Of a stretch of DNA of 64,000 bases, positions 8,949-17,610 are shown piece by piece; the stretch's first letter is position 1, and each line of letters begins with the position of its first letter. Origin of the DNA: Roseomonas xinghualingensis (GTDB lineage: Bacteria > Pseudomonadota > Alphaproteobacteria > Acetobacterales > Acetobacteraceae); contig NZ_JAOXLP010000018.1 in assembly GCF_025791835.1 (NCBI RefSeq), forward strand, positions 29,443 through 93,442. Reading direction: 5' to 3'. The position numbers were made by a program, and so were the translations under genes. The notes below the pieces were generated by a model, which did not search any database, was not told where the DNA came from, and saw only the letters and a list, made by a program, of their open reading frames with translations.

Positions 8949-9318
8949 GAACCTTCCTCCATTGCAGGGCCGGCCCTTGGCGGGCCTTGGCGTTGTGCCG
9001 ATCCTGCGCTGCCCTGGGGCATTCGGTCGAGGGCAGGGTGCCAGGGCCAGGAAGCCACAGCGAGCCGAGCGGTTCAGCAGGGCGTGCTGCTCCGATGCTG
9101 AAGGCGGAGATGGGGGTGGTGGTGGCGATGCATGCCGCCTCCTTTGCCGTCCTGGCGGCCGTCTCTGCGGCGAGCGGCTCGCTGTGTGGCCATGGGCAGG
9201 GAGGCTGCCTCACTTAGGTTAATCAGTGGGTTAATTCGGCTTCGCCGCTGCTGTGGGTGCGAAACTGCCCCCTTCCACGAGCCGTTTCACGGGTTCTCTC
9301 CCCCCAGAGGAATTGCCA
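8949..9318. other. Divergent intergenic region, 370 bp
   Basis: I see no convincing gene here; the open frames crossing it have no family likeness. Near its right end two copies of GGTTAAT sit 12 bp apart (9217-9223 and 9229-9235) in an AT-richer patch, and an EcfG-like promoter follows at 9261-9286. Both presumably serve the SDR gene to the right. Confidence 0.5.
9261..9286 (+). promoter_or_regulatory. EcfG-like promoter candidate for the SDR gene
   Basis: GAAAC at 9261-9265, a 17-bp spacer, then CGTT at 9283-9286. The alphaproteobacterial general-stress sigma factor EcfG recognises GGAAC-N16/17-CGTT, so this has one mismatch. It would place the transcript start about 25 bases before the SDR start codon. 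Two better matches elsewhere in the window make it more credible. Confidence 0.45.
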
Positions 9319-10191
9319 ATGTCCGACGAAAAGCCGACCTCCCAGCCGCCGCAGCACCAGGACCGCCAGCCCGGTATCGAGGGGGAGATGACCCCGCGCC
9401 CGCAGTCCTCGATGGAGGGGTGGAAGGCCGCGGGCAAGCTTGAGGGCAAGAAGGCCCTGGTGACGGGCGGGGATTCCGGTATCGGCCGGGCGGTTTCCAT
9501 CGGCTTCGCCAAGGAAGGCGCCGATGTCGTCATCCTCTACAAGGATGAGCACCAGGACGCCGCCGAAACGAAGCGGCTGATCGAGGCTACTGGCCGCCGC
9601 TGCGAGGCCATCGCGGGTGATGTAGGGGACGCCGCCTTCGTGAAGGAGGCGGTGCGGAAGGCCGCCAGCTTCCTCGGCGGGCGCATCGACGTGGTGGTGA
9701 ACAATGCGGCCGAGCAGCACGAGAACAAGGATTTCGCGACGATCGACGAAGCGCAGGTCGAGCGCACCTTCCGCACCAATATCTTCGGCTATTTCTGGGT
9801 GGTGAAGAACGCGCTGCCCTACATGCCGGAGGGCGGGGCGATCATCAATTCCACCTCCGTCACCGCCTATCGCGGCAGCCCGCAACTGGTGGATTACGCC
9901 AGCACGAAGGGCGCGATCGTCGCTTTCACCCGCAGCCTGTCGCAGCAGCTCTTCGAGAGCCGCAAGATCCGGGTGAACGCCGTGGCTCCCGGCCCCATCT
10001 GGACGCCGCTGATCCCGGCGAGCTTCGACGAGAAGCGGACGGCCGAGCATGGCAGCTCCGCCAAGATGGGCCGTGCCGGCCAGCCGGACGAGGTGGCGCC
10101 CTCCTACATCTTCCTCGCCTCGAATGCCGACAGTTCCTACATCAACGGGCAGGTGCTGCATCCCAACGGAGGAGATGTGGTGAACGGCTGA
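9319..10191 (+). CDS. SDR family oxidoreductase (YghA/general-stress type)
   Basis: This 290-aa protein has a hydrophilic N-terminal extension of about 45 residues (rich in Pro, Gln and Asp) before the Rossmann domain. The nucleotide-binding motif is VTGGDSGIGRA, the catalytic serine lies in NSTSVTAY, and the YxxxK pair is in YASTKG. The layout matches NAD(P)-dependent YghA/Gs39-like SDRs, often stress-induced. I chose the ATG at 9319 because AGAGGAA lies about 6 bases upstream. It is followed by a zinc alcohol dehydrogenase and another SDR in the same direction, and converges with ligD beyond them. Confidence 0.9.
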   Translation: MSDEKPTSQPPQHQDRQPGIEGEMTPRPQSSMEGWKAAGKLEGKKALVTGGDSGIGRAVSIGFAKEGADVVILYKDEHQDAAETKRLIEATGRRCEAIAGDVGDAAFVKEAVRKAASFLGGRIDVVVNNAAEQHENKDFATIDEAQVERTFRTNIFGYFWVVKNALPYMPEGGAIINSTSVTAYRGSPQLVDYASTKGAIVAFTRSLSQQLFESRKIRVNAVAPGPIWTPLIPASFDEKRTAEHGSSAKMGRAGQPDEVAPSYIFLASNADSSYINGQVLHPNGGDVVNG

Positions 10192-10253
10192 GCAGAACGG
10201 CAGGCCGATTCCGGAGGCCGGATGATCCCCGTTCCATGAAGCGGATTCTCTCC

Positions 10254-10270
10254 ACTCGCGTTGAGCGAGT
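10254..10270. promoter_or_regulatory. Short inverted repeat upstream of the zinc alcohol dehydrogenase
   Basis: ACTCGC and GCGAGT form a perfect 6-bp inverted repeat around a 5-base spacer, about 70 bases before the next start codon. It may be an operator or an RNA hairpin; nothing in the sequence decides between them. Confidence 0.35.
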
Positions 10271-10339
10271 CGCGGAGCCGCCCAGAGCACCCCACTGGGC
10301 ACCCCGCTCCACGTCACACCCCCTAGGGAGAGGATGCGC

Positions 10340-11509
10340 ATGAAGGCGATCACCTGGCACGGCAAGGGCGACATGCGCTGCGAAACCGTGCCCGATCCCA
10401 AGATCGAGGATGGGCGGGATGCCATCATCAAGGTGTCGTCCTGCGCCATCTGTGGCTCCGACCTTCACCTGATGGACGGGATGATACCGACCATGGAGCG
10501 GGGCGATGTCGTCGGCCATGAATGCATGGGCGAGGTCGTCGAGGTCGGGAAGGACAACAAGAAGCTGAAGGTGGGGGATCGCGTGGTGATCCCCTTCACC
10601 ATTTCCTGCGGGGAATGCTTCTTCTGCAAGAACGGATGGTTCTCCGGCTGCGAGCGGTCCAACCGCAACAAGCAGATGGCAGAGAAGATGTGGGGCCATT
10701 CCCCGGCGGGACTGTTCGGCTATTCCCACCTGCTGGGCGGATATGCCGGCGGGCAGGCGGAATATGTGCGTGTGCCCTATGCCGATACGGGCGCGCTCAA
10801 GGTGCCGGACAACCTGACGGACGAGCAGGTCCTGTTCCTGTCCGACATCTTTCCCACCGGCTACATGGGCGCCGAGTTCTGCAACATCAAAGGCGGCGAG
10901 ACCATCGCCATCTGGGGCTGCGGCCCTGTCGGCCAGATGGCCATCCGCAGCGCCTTCCTGCTGGGCGCCGAACGCGTGATCGCCATCGACACCGTGCCCG
11001 AGCGCCTGGCAATGGCGCGCGCGGCCGGCGCCGAGACGCTCGATTTCCGCAAGGTCGATGTCTATGACGCGATTCAGGAGCGGACCAAGGGACGCGGCGC
11101 CGATGCCTGCATCGACGCGGTGGGCACGGAGGCGGACACCTTCGCCAGCTTCGATTCCGTCATCGACCGCGTGAAGGTTGCTACCTTCATGGGTTCGGAC
11201 AGGCCGCATGTGGTGCGGCAGGCGATCCATTGCTGCCGCAACTTCGGCACCGTCTCCATCATCGGCGTCTATGGCGGATTCCTCGACAAGATTCCCTTCG
11301 GATCGGCCATCAACCGCGGCCTGACCTTCCGCATGGCGCAGACCCCCGTGCAGCATTACATGCCGATGCTGCTGGAGCGCATCGAGAAGGGCGAGATCGA
11401 TCCCTCCTTCGTCATCACGCATCGCGCGAAGCTCGAGGATGGGCCCGATCTCTACAAGACATTCCGAGACAAGAAGGACGGCTGCATCAAGGTCATCCTG
11501 AAACCCTGA
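10340..11509 (+). CDS. Zinc-dependent alcohol dehydrogenase (formaldehyde dehydrogenase-like)
   Basis: This 389-aa medium-chain dehydrogenase has both zinc sites visible: catalytic zinc residues in CAICGSDLH and GHECMGEV, and structural zinc cysteines in [15 protein letters not shown]. The Rossmann motif is [12 protein letters not shown]. Length and the [16 protein letters not shown] segment resemble the glutathione-independent formaldehyde dehydrogenase/FdhA-like branch. I chose the ATG at 10340 over 10334 because AGGGAGAGG directly abuts the earlier ATG and is properly spaced for the later one. It probably oxidises or reduces an aldehyde or alcohol with NAD(P); the substrate is unknown. Confidence 0.88.
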   Translation: MKAITWHGKGDMRCETVPDPKIEDGRDAIIKVSSCAICGSDLHLMDGMIPTMERGDVVGHECMGEVVEVGKDNKKLKVGDRVVIPFTISCGECFFCKNGWFSGCERSNRNKQMAEKMWGHSPAGLFGYSHLLGGYAGGQAEYVRVPYADTGALKVPDNLTDEQVLFLSDIFPTGYMGAEFCNIKGGETIAIWGCGPVGQMAIRSAFLLGAERVIAIDTVPERLAMARAAGAETLDFRKVDVYDAIQERTKGRGADACIDAVGTEADTFASFDSVIDRVKVATFMGSDRPHVVRQAIHCCRNFGTVSIIGVYGGFLDKIPFGSAINRGLTFRMAQTPVQHYMPMLLERIEKGEIDPSFVITHRAKLEDGPDLYKTFRDKKDGCIKVILKP

Positions 11510-11548
11510 TTCATCGCTGCGCCTGCGGCCAGCACAAGGAAACGCATC

Positions 11549-12337
11549 ATGGCCCGCTCCATACACCCGCTCGCCATCGTCACCGGTGCCTCCACAGGCA
11601 TCGGCCGTGAACTGGCGACGGAGGCGGCCAGGCACGGCTACAACCTGCTGGTCTGCGCCGACGAGCCGGAAATCGAGACTGCCGCCAGCGAGTTGCGTGG
11701 CCTCGGGGTGGAGGTGGACGCAGTGCAGGCCGATCTCTCCACCACCGAAGGCGTGGACAAGCTTCTCGCGGCGGTGAAGGGGCGCAGTGTGGAGGCGCTG
11801 CTCGCCAATGCCGGGCTGGGCCTTGGCAAGGCCTTTCTTGACCAGGATTTCGACGGGGTGCGCCGGGTGGTGGATACCAACATCACCGGCACGCTCTACC
11901 TGATCCAGAAGGTCGGGCGGGAGATGAGGGCGCGCCATGCGGGCCGCATCCTCATCACTGGCTCCATCGCTGGCTTCATGCCGGGCACCTTTCAGGCGGT
12001 CTATAACGGATCGAAGGCCTTCCTCGATTCCTTCTCCTTCGCGTTGCGTGCGGAACTGAAGGACACGGGCGTCACCGTCACCTGTCTCATGCCGGGGCCA
12101 ACGGAGACTGAGTTCTTCGAACGCGCCGACATGCTGGACACGCCCGTTGGCCAGCAGAAGAAGGACGATCCGGCCGAGGTCGCGAAGATCGGCTTCCAGG
12201 CGATGCTGCGCGGCGATGGAGACGTGGTCACCGGCTGGAAGAACAAGTTGCAATCGGCCATCGCCAATGTGCTGCCAGCCGGGGTGACGGCTGAGATGCA
12301 CCGCAAGATGGCCGAGCCGGGTCACAAGAAGCAGTAG
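11549..12337 (+). CDS. SDR family oxidoreductase
   Basis: This 262-aa short-chain dehydrogenase has the cofactor motif VTGASTGIGREL, the NAG motif (LLANAGLG), a catalytic serine in ITGSIAGF and YxxxK in YNGSKAF. It follows the zinc alcohol dehydrogenase by about 40 bp and is probably cotranscribed with it. AAGGAAACGCATC precedes the ATG. The tail is Lys-rich (GHKKQ). It resembles DltE/YqjQ-like SDRs; no substrate can be assigned. Confidence 0.88.
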   Translation: MARSIHPLAIVTGASTGIGRELATEAARHGYNLLVCADEPEIETAASELRGLGVEVDAVQADLSTTEGVDKLLAAVKGRSVEALLANAGLGLGKAFLDQDFDGVRRVVDTNITGTLYLIQKVGREMRARHAGRILITGSIAGFMPGTFQAVYNGSKAFLDSFSFALRAELKDTGVTVTCLMPGPTETEFFERADMLDTPVGQQKKDDPAEVAKIGFQAMLRGDGDVVTGWKNKLQSAIANVLPAGVTAEMHRKMAEPGHKKQ

Positions 12338-12344
12338 GCTGGTG

Positions 12345-12364
12345 GGGAGGGCGCGAGCCCTCCC
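12345..12364. terminator. Convergent hairpin with GCGA tetraloop
   Basis: GGGAGGGC and GCCCTCCC form an 8-bp perfect stem closed by a GNRA-type GCGA loop between the converging SDR and ligD genes. There is no U-tract, so it may act as a transcript-end stabiliser rather than a classical terminator. Confidence 0.5.
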
Positions 12365-12367
12365 GCC

Positions 12368-14854
12368 TCAACGCTTCGACTTTCCCGGCAGCGGCTTCGC
12401 GGCTGCCTCGAACCCGGACCAGGGATCCGCTTCCTTCAGCCGCCCGGGGGCGGTGCGCAGGGTGAAGGCCCTGGGATCGAGCTTCTTCGTCACCTCCGAC
12501 CAGTCCAGCGGCATGGATACCGTGGCGCCAGGCCGTGCGCGCGGCGACCAGGCCGCCACCGCCGAGGCACCGCGCGCATTGCGCTGATAATCCAGGAAGA
12601 TGCGGCCTCCCCGCACGGCCTTGCTGTTATCCGTGGTGAAGCGTTCCGGTGCCTCGGCCTCCAGCGCCTTGCAGATCATCGCCGCCGTGTCGTGCAGCCC
12701 CTTCCAGCTTGCGCCGGGTGCGATGGGCACCACGATATGCAGGCCCTTGCCGCCCGTGGTCTTGCAGAAGGGAGCAAGCCCCATGGCCTCGATCCCGCCG
12801 CGTAGCGCCAGCGCGGCCTCCACGACCGCGGCGAAGGGAAGGTCCTCCGCCGGATCGAGATCGAGGATCAGCCGATCCGGCTGGGCGATCGTCTCGCTGC
12901 GTGCCGGCCAGGGATGAAGCTCCAGCGTGCCGGACTGCGCCAGCGCCACCAGAGCTTCCATCCGGTCCACCTGCAGCAGCGAGGATTTTTCCCCGCGCGG
13001 TTTTACCTGGGTGATCAGTGCGGAGGTGCCGCGCCCGGCATGGCGCTGGAAAAAGCGGTCGCCCTTGATCCCGTCCGGCGCGCGCAGGAGGGACAGGGGC
13101 CGCCCCGCGACCCAGGGCAGCAGGCGCGGTGCGACGGCCTCCATGTATTCGGCGAGGCCACGCTTGGTGATGCCTTCATCCGGCCAGTAGAGCTTGTCCG
13201 GATGCGACAGGGCGACACCCGCCACCACGCTGCGGCCGGAAGACGCGGGTTGCGCGGCCTTGGGCTCCGGCTGCGCCTCGCCGGGACGTGGCATGCCAAC
13301 CTCCTCCGCAGGTTTGTCCTCGCGCACCCCCTTGAAGGAAGCCTGGCGCAGCAGCCCGTCGGCGGTCCAGCCGGTGTAATCCACCTCCGCCACCAGGCGT
13401 GGCTCCACCCAGCTGGTGGCGCGGCGATCGGCGGGGGCGTTGGCGAAGGGGCTGTCCTTGCGCTTCAACCCGCGCAGCTGCTTCTCCAGATCCTTCGCCT
13501 TCTCTCCGGAAATCCCGGAGCCGACGCGGCCGAGATAAACCAGCTTCCCGTCGCGCCAGGCGCCGAGAAGCAGCGTCATCCGCCCCTTCGCGCCCGTGCC
13601 ATGGCCGCCGACGACGAATTCGTCATTGCCCCGGCACTTGGTCTTCACCCAATCGCCGCTGCGTCCCTCGCGATATGGGGAATTGGCCCGCTTGGAGACG
13701 ATGCCCTCCAGCCCCAGGCGGCAGCTGGACCGTAGCAGCGCATCGCCGCGTTCGGTGAAATGCTCGACGAACACCACTTCGGGCGGCGCTGTCTTCAGCA
13801 TCTCCCGCAGCGCGGCCTTTCGCTTCAGCAGCGGCTGGTCGTGCAGGTCCTTCCTGCCCTGCACCGGCAGATCGAAGGCAAAGAAACGCAGCTTTCCGGT
13901 GGTGCCCTTCTCCATCGCGGCCTGGAGAGCGGCGAAATCCGGGTTGCCGTCCTTGTCGGGCGCCACCAGCTCGCCATCCACCACGCCATCGGGCAGGGCG
14001 CCCAGCGCCTTCGCCACCTCGGGGAAGCGGTGGGACCAATCCTGGCCGGTGCGGGTCAGCAGCCGCGCCTTGCCGCCCTGGATGACGGCCAGCATGCGAT
14101 AGCCGTCCAGCTTGATCTCATGCACCCAGCAGGGACCGGCCGGGGCCTCGCTTTCCAGGACACAGAGCATGGGAGGGATGAAGCCGGGCGTGGCTGTCTT
14201 GTTCCCTGCTGCCTTTCGCGGTACCGCCTTCGGCGCGCTGCGCTTCGTGGACACCACGGATTTCGCCGCCACCTTCCCGGCAATCGCCGCCATGTCGCGC
14301 CCCGTGCTGATGGAGCGGTCGAATTCCTCCAGAAGCGCGTCGCCATCGCCGGGGCGCGCTTCCTCGTCATCATCCTTGATCAGCAGCCAGTTGTGCTTCG
14401 TCTCCCGTCCACGGGCGCGCATCCGCACGAGGTGCCATGCGCCATGCAGCCGTTCCCCGTGCAGGGTGAAGCTCAGGCGGCCCTTCTCCAGATCGCCTGC
14501 GGGATCATCGGATGCCGGCTCCCAGGTGCCGCGATCCCACAGCATCACCGTGCCGGCGCCATAGCCCATGGAGATGATGCCCTCGAAGCGGCCATACTCG
14601 ACCGGGTGGTCCTCCACCTCGACGGCCAGGCGCTTGTCGGTCGGATCCAGGCTTGGGCCGCGGGTGACGGCCCATGATTTCAGGACGCCGTTCAACTCCA
14701 GCCGGAAATCGTAATGCAGCCGCGTCGCGTCATGCTTTTGCACGACGAAGGCCAGGGCCTTGCCCTTGCGGCCCCTGGGGATGGCCCCCTTGGGCTCTGC
14801 CGTGCTGCGGAAATCGCGCTTGGCGCGGTAGGGGGCGAGGGGATCGGGGGCCAT
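12368..14854 (-). CDS. ligD: ATP-dependent DNA ligase LigD (non-homologous end joining)
   Basis: This 828-aa protein has all three LigD domains in the order phosphoesterase, ligase, polymerase. Phosphoesterase (about 1-160): HDATRLHYDFRLELNG and EDHPVEYGRFEG give the metal-binding His/Asp residues. Ligase (about 225-530): nucleotidyl lysine K248 in HEIKLDGYRM, then DGELVAPD and GLEGIVSKR. Polymerase/primase (about 545-800): LDLDPAEDLPF, KTTGGKGLHIVVP and FLDYQRN. It repairs double-strand breaks together with Ku; no ku gene lies in this window. An exact EcfG-type promoter sits just upstream, matching known stress control of NHEJ in alphaproteobacteria. Confidence 0.95.
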   Translation of the reverse strand: MAPDPLAPYRAKRDFRSTAEPKGAIPRGRKGKALAFVVQKHDATRLHYDFRLELNGVLKSWAVTRGPSLDPTDKRLAVEVEDHPVEYGRFEGIISMGYGAGTVMLWDRGTWEPASDDPAGDLEKGRLSFTLHGERLHGAWHLVRMRARGRETKHNWLLIKDDDEEARPGDGDALLEEFDRSISTGRDMAAIAGKVAAKSVVSTKRSAPKAVPRKAAGNKTATPGFIPPMLCVLESEAPAGPCWVHEIKLDGYRMLAVIQGGKARLLTRTGQDWSHRFPEVAKALGALPDGVVDGELVAPDKDGNPDFAALQAAMEKGTTGKLRFFAFDLPVQGRKDLHDQPLLKRKAALREMLKTAPPEVVFVEHFTERGDALLRSSCRLGLEGIVSKRANSPYREGRSGDWVKTKCRGNDEFVVGGHGTGAKGRMTLLLGAWRDGKLVYLGRVGSGISGEKAKDLEKQLRGLKRKDSPFANAPADRRATSWVEPRLVAEVDYTGWTADGLLRQASFKGVREDKPAEEVGMPRPGEAQPEPKAAQPASSGRSVVAGVALSHPDKLYWPDEGITKRGLAEYMEAVAPRLLPWVAGRPLSLLRAPDGIKGDRFFQRHAGRGTSALITQVKPRGEKSSLLQVDRMEALVALAQSGTLELHPWPARSETIAQPDRLILDLDPAEDLPFAAVVEAALALRGGIEAMGLAPFCKTTGGKGLHIVVPIAPGASWKGLHDTAAMICKALEAEAPERFTTDNSKAVRGGRIFLDYQRNARGASAVAAWSPRARPGATVSMPLDWSEVTKKLDPRAFTLRTAPGRLKEADPWSGFEAAAKPLPGKSKR

Positions 14855-14865
14855 GGCGGGAACGA

Positions 14866-14891
14866 AACGCCGTTCCTGCCAAGACGGTTCC
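14866..14891 (-). promoter_or_regulatory. EcfG-type promoter of ligD, close to the start codon
   Basis: On the minus strand GGAAC (14891-14887), a 17-bp spacer and CGTT (14869-14866) match the EcfG general-stress consensus exactly. The CGTT box lies only about 11 bases before the ligD ATG at 14854, so the transcript would have a leader of only a few bases. No ribosome-binding site is visible before the ATG, which fits leaderless or near-leaderless translation. Confidence 0.65.
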
Positions 14892-14902
14892 CGTGAAGGG
14901 GA

Positions 14903-15934
14903 TCAGCCCAGCATTTCGCGGACCAGCGGGATGACCTTGCTGCCATAGAGTTCCACGCTCCGCATCATCTTCTCATGCGGCAGCGGGCCGGAGCTGTATT
15001 TCAGGTCGAAGCGCGAAAGCCCCAATGCGCGGGCCGTCCTGGCGATCTTGCCTGCCACGGTCTCCGGCGAGCCCACGTAGAGCGAACCCTGATCGGCCTC
15101 CCGGTCGAACCCTGCCCGTTGCAGGGGCGGCCAGCCGCGCTCCCGTCCGATCTGCTCATGCATCTTCTGGTAATGGGGCCAGAAATCCTCGCGTGCCTGC
15201 TCATCCGTATCGGCGACATGGCCCGGGGAATGGACGCCCACCGGAAGATCGGGCTTGCCCATCTTCTGCAACGCCTGATGGTAAAGATCCACGAAGGGCC
15301 GGAAGCGATGCGGCTCCCCGCCGATGATGGCGAGCATCAGCGGCAACCCGTAATGCGCCGCCCGGATCACCGATTTCGGGCTGCCGCCTACCCCGACCCA
15401 GACCTTCAGCGGCGGGCTCTCCACTGGCGGGAAGACGCGCTGGTTGGAAAGGGGCGCGCGGATGCTGCCCTGCCAGGTCACCGGCTCCTGCGGCAGCAGC
15501 GCGGCGAAGAGGTTCAGCTTCTCCTCGAACAGCGTCTCGTAATCGGCGAGATCCAGGCCGAAGAGCGGGAAGGACTCCGTGAAGGAGCCGCGTCCGACGA
15601 TCACCTCGGCGCGCCCGTTCGAAAGCGCGTCCACGGTGGAGAAGCGCTGGAACACCCGGATCGGATCATCCGAGCTGAGCACCGTCACCGCCGAGCCCAG
15701 CCTGATGCGGCTGGTGCGCGCCGCGATCGCCGCCAGCACCACTTCGGGCGCGGAGACGGCGAAATCGGGGCGATGGTGCTCGCCCACCCCGATGAAGTCG
15801 ATGCCCAACCCATCGGCCAGAACCGCCTGCTCGACCAGGTTCCGGATGACCTGGGCCTGATGCAGGGGCCTGCCATCCGGCCCGAGGGTGACGTCCCCGA
15901 AGGTGTCGAGGCCGAGTTCGATGGGATGCGCCAT
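14903..15934 (-). CDS. LLM-class flavin-dependent oxidoreductase
   Basis: This 343-aa protein is a luciferase-like monooxygenase-fold TIM barrel: DGLGIDFIGVGEHHRPDFAVSAPEVVLAAIAA, TSRIRLGSAVTVLSSDDPIRVFQRF, and SNGRAEVIVGRGSFTESFPLFG. Members use FMN or F420 to oxidise small organic molecules; the substrate is not evident. I chose the ATG at 15934 (MAHPIELGL) because it gives the family N-terminus and has AGGA about 8 bases upstream. The same open frame runs 300 bases further upstream, but that part is antisense-like and has no family match. It lies 11 bp after the FAD dehydrogenase gene, so they are probably cotranscribed. Confidence 0.9.
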   Translation of the reverse strand: MAHPIELGLDTFGDVTLGPDGRPLHQAQVIRNLVEQAVLADGLGIDFIGVGEHHRPDFAVSAPEVVLAAIAARTSRIRLGSAVTVLSSDDPIRVFQRFSTVDALSNGRAEVIVGRGSFTESFPLFGLDLADYETLFEEKLNLFAALLPQEPVTWQGSIRAPLSNQRVFPPVESPPLKVWVGVGGSPKSVIRAAHYGLPLMLAIIGGEPHRFRPFVDLYHQALQKMGKPDLPVGVHSPGHVADTDEQAREDFWPHYQKMHEQIGRERGWPPLQRAGFDREADQGSLYVGSPETVAGKIARTARALGLSRFDLKYSSGPLPHEKMMRSVELYGSKVIPLVREMLG

Positions 15935-15945
15935 GCGGTTCCTGC

Positions 15946-17577
15946 TCAGGCCGTGGTCACGACCGCCGCGAGGCGCGCCGCCACCGCCTCCGCCGCGCGG
16001 ATGCCGTCCACGCCCGCGGAGAGGATGCCACCGGCATAGCCCGCGCCTTCGCCGGCTGGGAAGAGGCCGGGGGTGTTCAGGCTCTGCCCTGTCTCGTCCC
16101 GCCGGATGCGGAGGGGGGAGGAAGTGCGCGTCTCCACCGCCGTCATCACGGCGTCGCCCATGGCGAAGCCCTTGATCTGCCGGTCGAAGGCCGGAAGCGC
16201 CTCGCGGATCGCGGCCACGGCGAAGTCCGGCAGGCATTGCGCGAGGTCGGTCGGGGTCACGCCAGGCCGGTAGGACGGGATGACATCGCCCAGCTTCGTG
16301 GAGGGGCGCCCCGCGAGGAAATCCTCCACCCGCTGCGCCGGCGCCTTGTAGTCGCCTCCGCCCGCGATGAAGGCCTTCTCCTCCCAGCGCCGCTGGAACT
16401 CGATGCCCGCGAGAGGTGAGCCGGGATAGTCCCGCTCCGGCGTGATGCTCACGACGATGCCGGCATTCGCATTGCGCTCGTTACGCGAATACTGGCTCAT
16501 CCCGTTGGTCACCAGGCGGCCGGGCTCGGAAGCCGCCGCCACCACGGTGCCGCCGGGGCACATGCAGAAGGAATAGACGGCGCGGCCCTCGGCCTCCGGC
16601 GTCTTGCAGTGATGCACCAGCTTGTAGTCGGCGGCGCCGAGGATCGGGTGCCCGGCCTGCGGCCCGAAGCGGCAGCGGTCGATCAGGCCTTGCGGATGCT
16701 CAATCCGCACGCCGATCGAGAAGGGCTTGGCTTCCATGAACACGCCGCGCTCATGCAGCATGGTGAAGGTGTCGCGCGCCGAATGGCCGACGGCGAGCAC
16801 CACATGGTCCGCCTCGAGGAAGGAGCCGTCCGAGAGGTGCAGCCCGCGCACGGCGCGGTCCGGGCCAAGCTCCACATCCTCCACCCGCGTCCCGAAGCGG
16901 TACTCGCCGCCCAGGGATTCGATATGGGCGCGCATGTGCTCGACCATGGAGACGAGGCGGAAGGTGCCGATATGCGGCTTAGAGACATAGAGGATCTCCT
17001 CCGGCGCCCCGGCCTTCACGAACTCCTCCAGCACCTTGCGGATGCGGTTCGCATTGTCGCCGATGCCGCTGTAGAGCTTGCCGTCCGAGAAGGTGCCGGC
17101 CCCGCCCTCGCCGAACTGCACGTTGGATTCCGGCGTCAGGACGGACCGGCGCCACAGGCCCCATGTGTCCTGCGTGCGCTGGCGCACCACCTTGCCGCGC
17201 TCCAGCAGGATCGGGCGCAGGCCCATCTGGGCCAGGATCAGCATGGCGGAGAGGCCACAGGGCCCGGCGCCCACCACAACGGGCCGCAGGCGCGGCGGCG
17301 CCGGCGGAGGGCTGGGCAGGCGGTAGGCCGTTTCGGGCGCGGGGACCACATGGCGGTCGCCGCTCAGCCGGGCCAGCACCGCGGCTTCGTCCCGGACCGC
17401 CACGTCCAGCGTGTAGATCAGGGCGATGGCGCTTCGGCGCCGAGCATCATGGCCCCGGCGGAAGACAGTGATGTCCAGCAGATCCTCGGCCGGCACGCGC
17501 AGCTTCGCGAGCACGGCATCGCGCAGCGCGTCATCCGCATGGTCCAGGGGAAGCTTGATCTCGGTCAGTCGCAGCAT
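15946..17577 (-). CDS. FAD-dependent dehydrogenase (COG2509-type)
   Basis: This 543-aa flavoprotein has an N-terminal domain of about 90 residues, then an FAD-binding Rossmann motif (VVVGAGPCGLSAMLILAQMG, about residue 99). Further signatures are TPESNVQFGEGGAGTFSDGKL, the NAD/FAD segment VVLAVGHSARDTF, a CMCPGG stretch and the C-terminal FAD contact GLFPAGEGAGYAGGI. It belongs to a widespread group annotated as uncharacterised FAD-dependent dehydrogenases. The redox partner is unknown. It precedes the LLM-class oxidoreductase in the same direction. Confidence 0.88.
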   Translation of the reverse strand: MLRLTEIKLPLDHADDALRDAVLAKLRVPAEDLLDITVFRRGHDARRRSAIALIYTLDVAVRDEAAVLARLSGDRHVVPAPETAYRLPSPPPAPPRLRPVVVGAGPCGLSAMLILAQMGLRPILLERGKVVRQRTQDTWGLWRRSVLTPESNVQFGEGGAGTFSDGKLYSGIGDNANRIRKVLEEFVKAGAPEEILYVSKPHIGTFRLVSMVEHMRAHIESLGGEYRFGTRVEDVELGPDRAVRGLHLSDGSFLEADHVVLAVGHSARDTFTMLHERGVFMEAKPFSIGVRIEHPQGLIDRCRFGPQAGHPILGAADYKLVHHCKTPEAEGRAVYSFCMCPGGTVVAAASEPGRLVTNGMSQYSRNERNANAGIVVSITPERDYPGSPLAGIEFQRRWEEKAFIAGGGDYKAPAQRVEDFLAGRPSTKLGDVIPSYRPGVTPTDLAQCLPDFAVAAIREALPAFDRQIKGFAMGDAVMTAVETRTSSPLRIRRDETGQSLNTPGLFPAGEGAGYAGGILSAGVDGIRAAEAVAARLAAVVTTA

Positions 17578-17610
17578 GGTGGGCGGGGATATAGGGCTTC
17601 GCGCTGCAAA

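Noticed and set aside
8080..9213. 377-codon minus-strand frame overlapping the Bug receptor and its upstream region
   Set aside because: It is in a different frame from the receptor, and the part outside the receptor shows no family features.
10142..12325. 727-codon open frame on the minus strand opposite the ADH and SDR genes
   Set aside because: It is antisense to two recognisable genes and has a shadow composition with no domain.
14903..16237. 444-residue version of the flavin oxidoreductase starting at 16237
   Set aside because: The extra upstream residues overlap the FAD dehydrogenase gene in another frame and do not look like the family; the ATG at 15934 gives the correct N-terminus.
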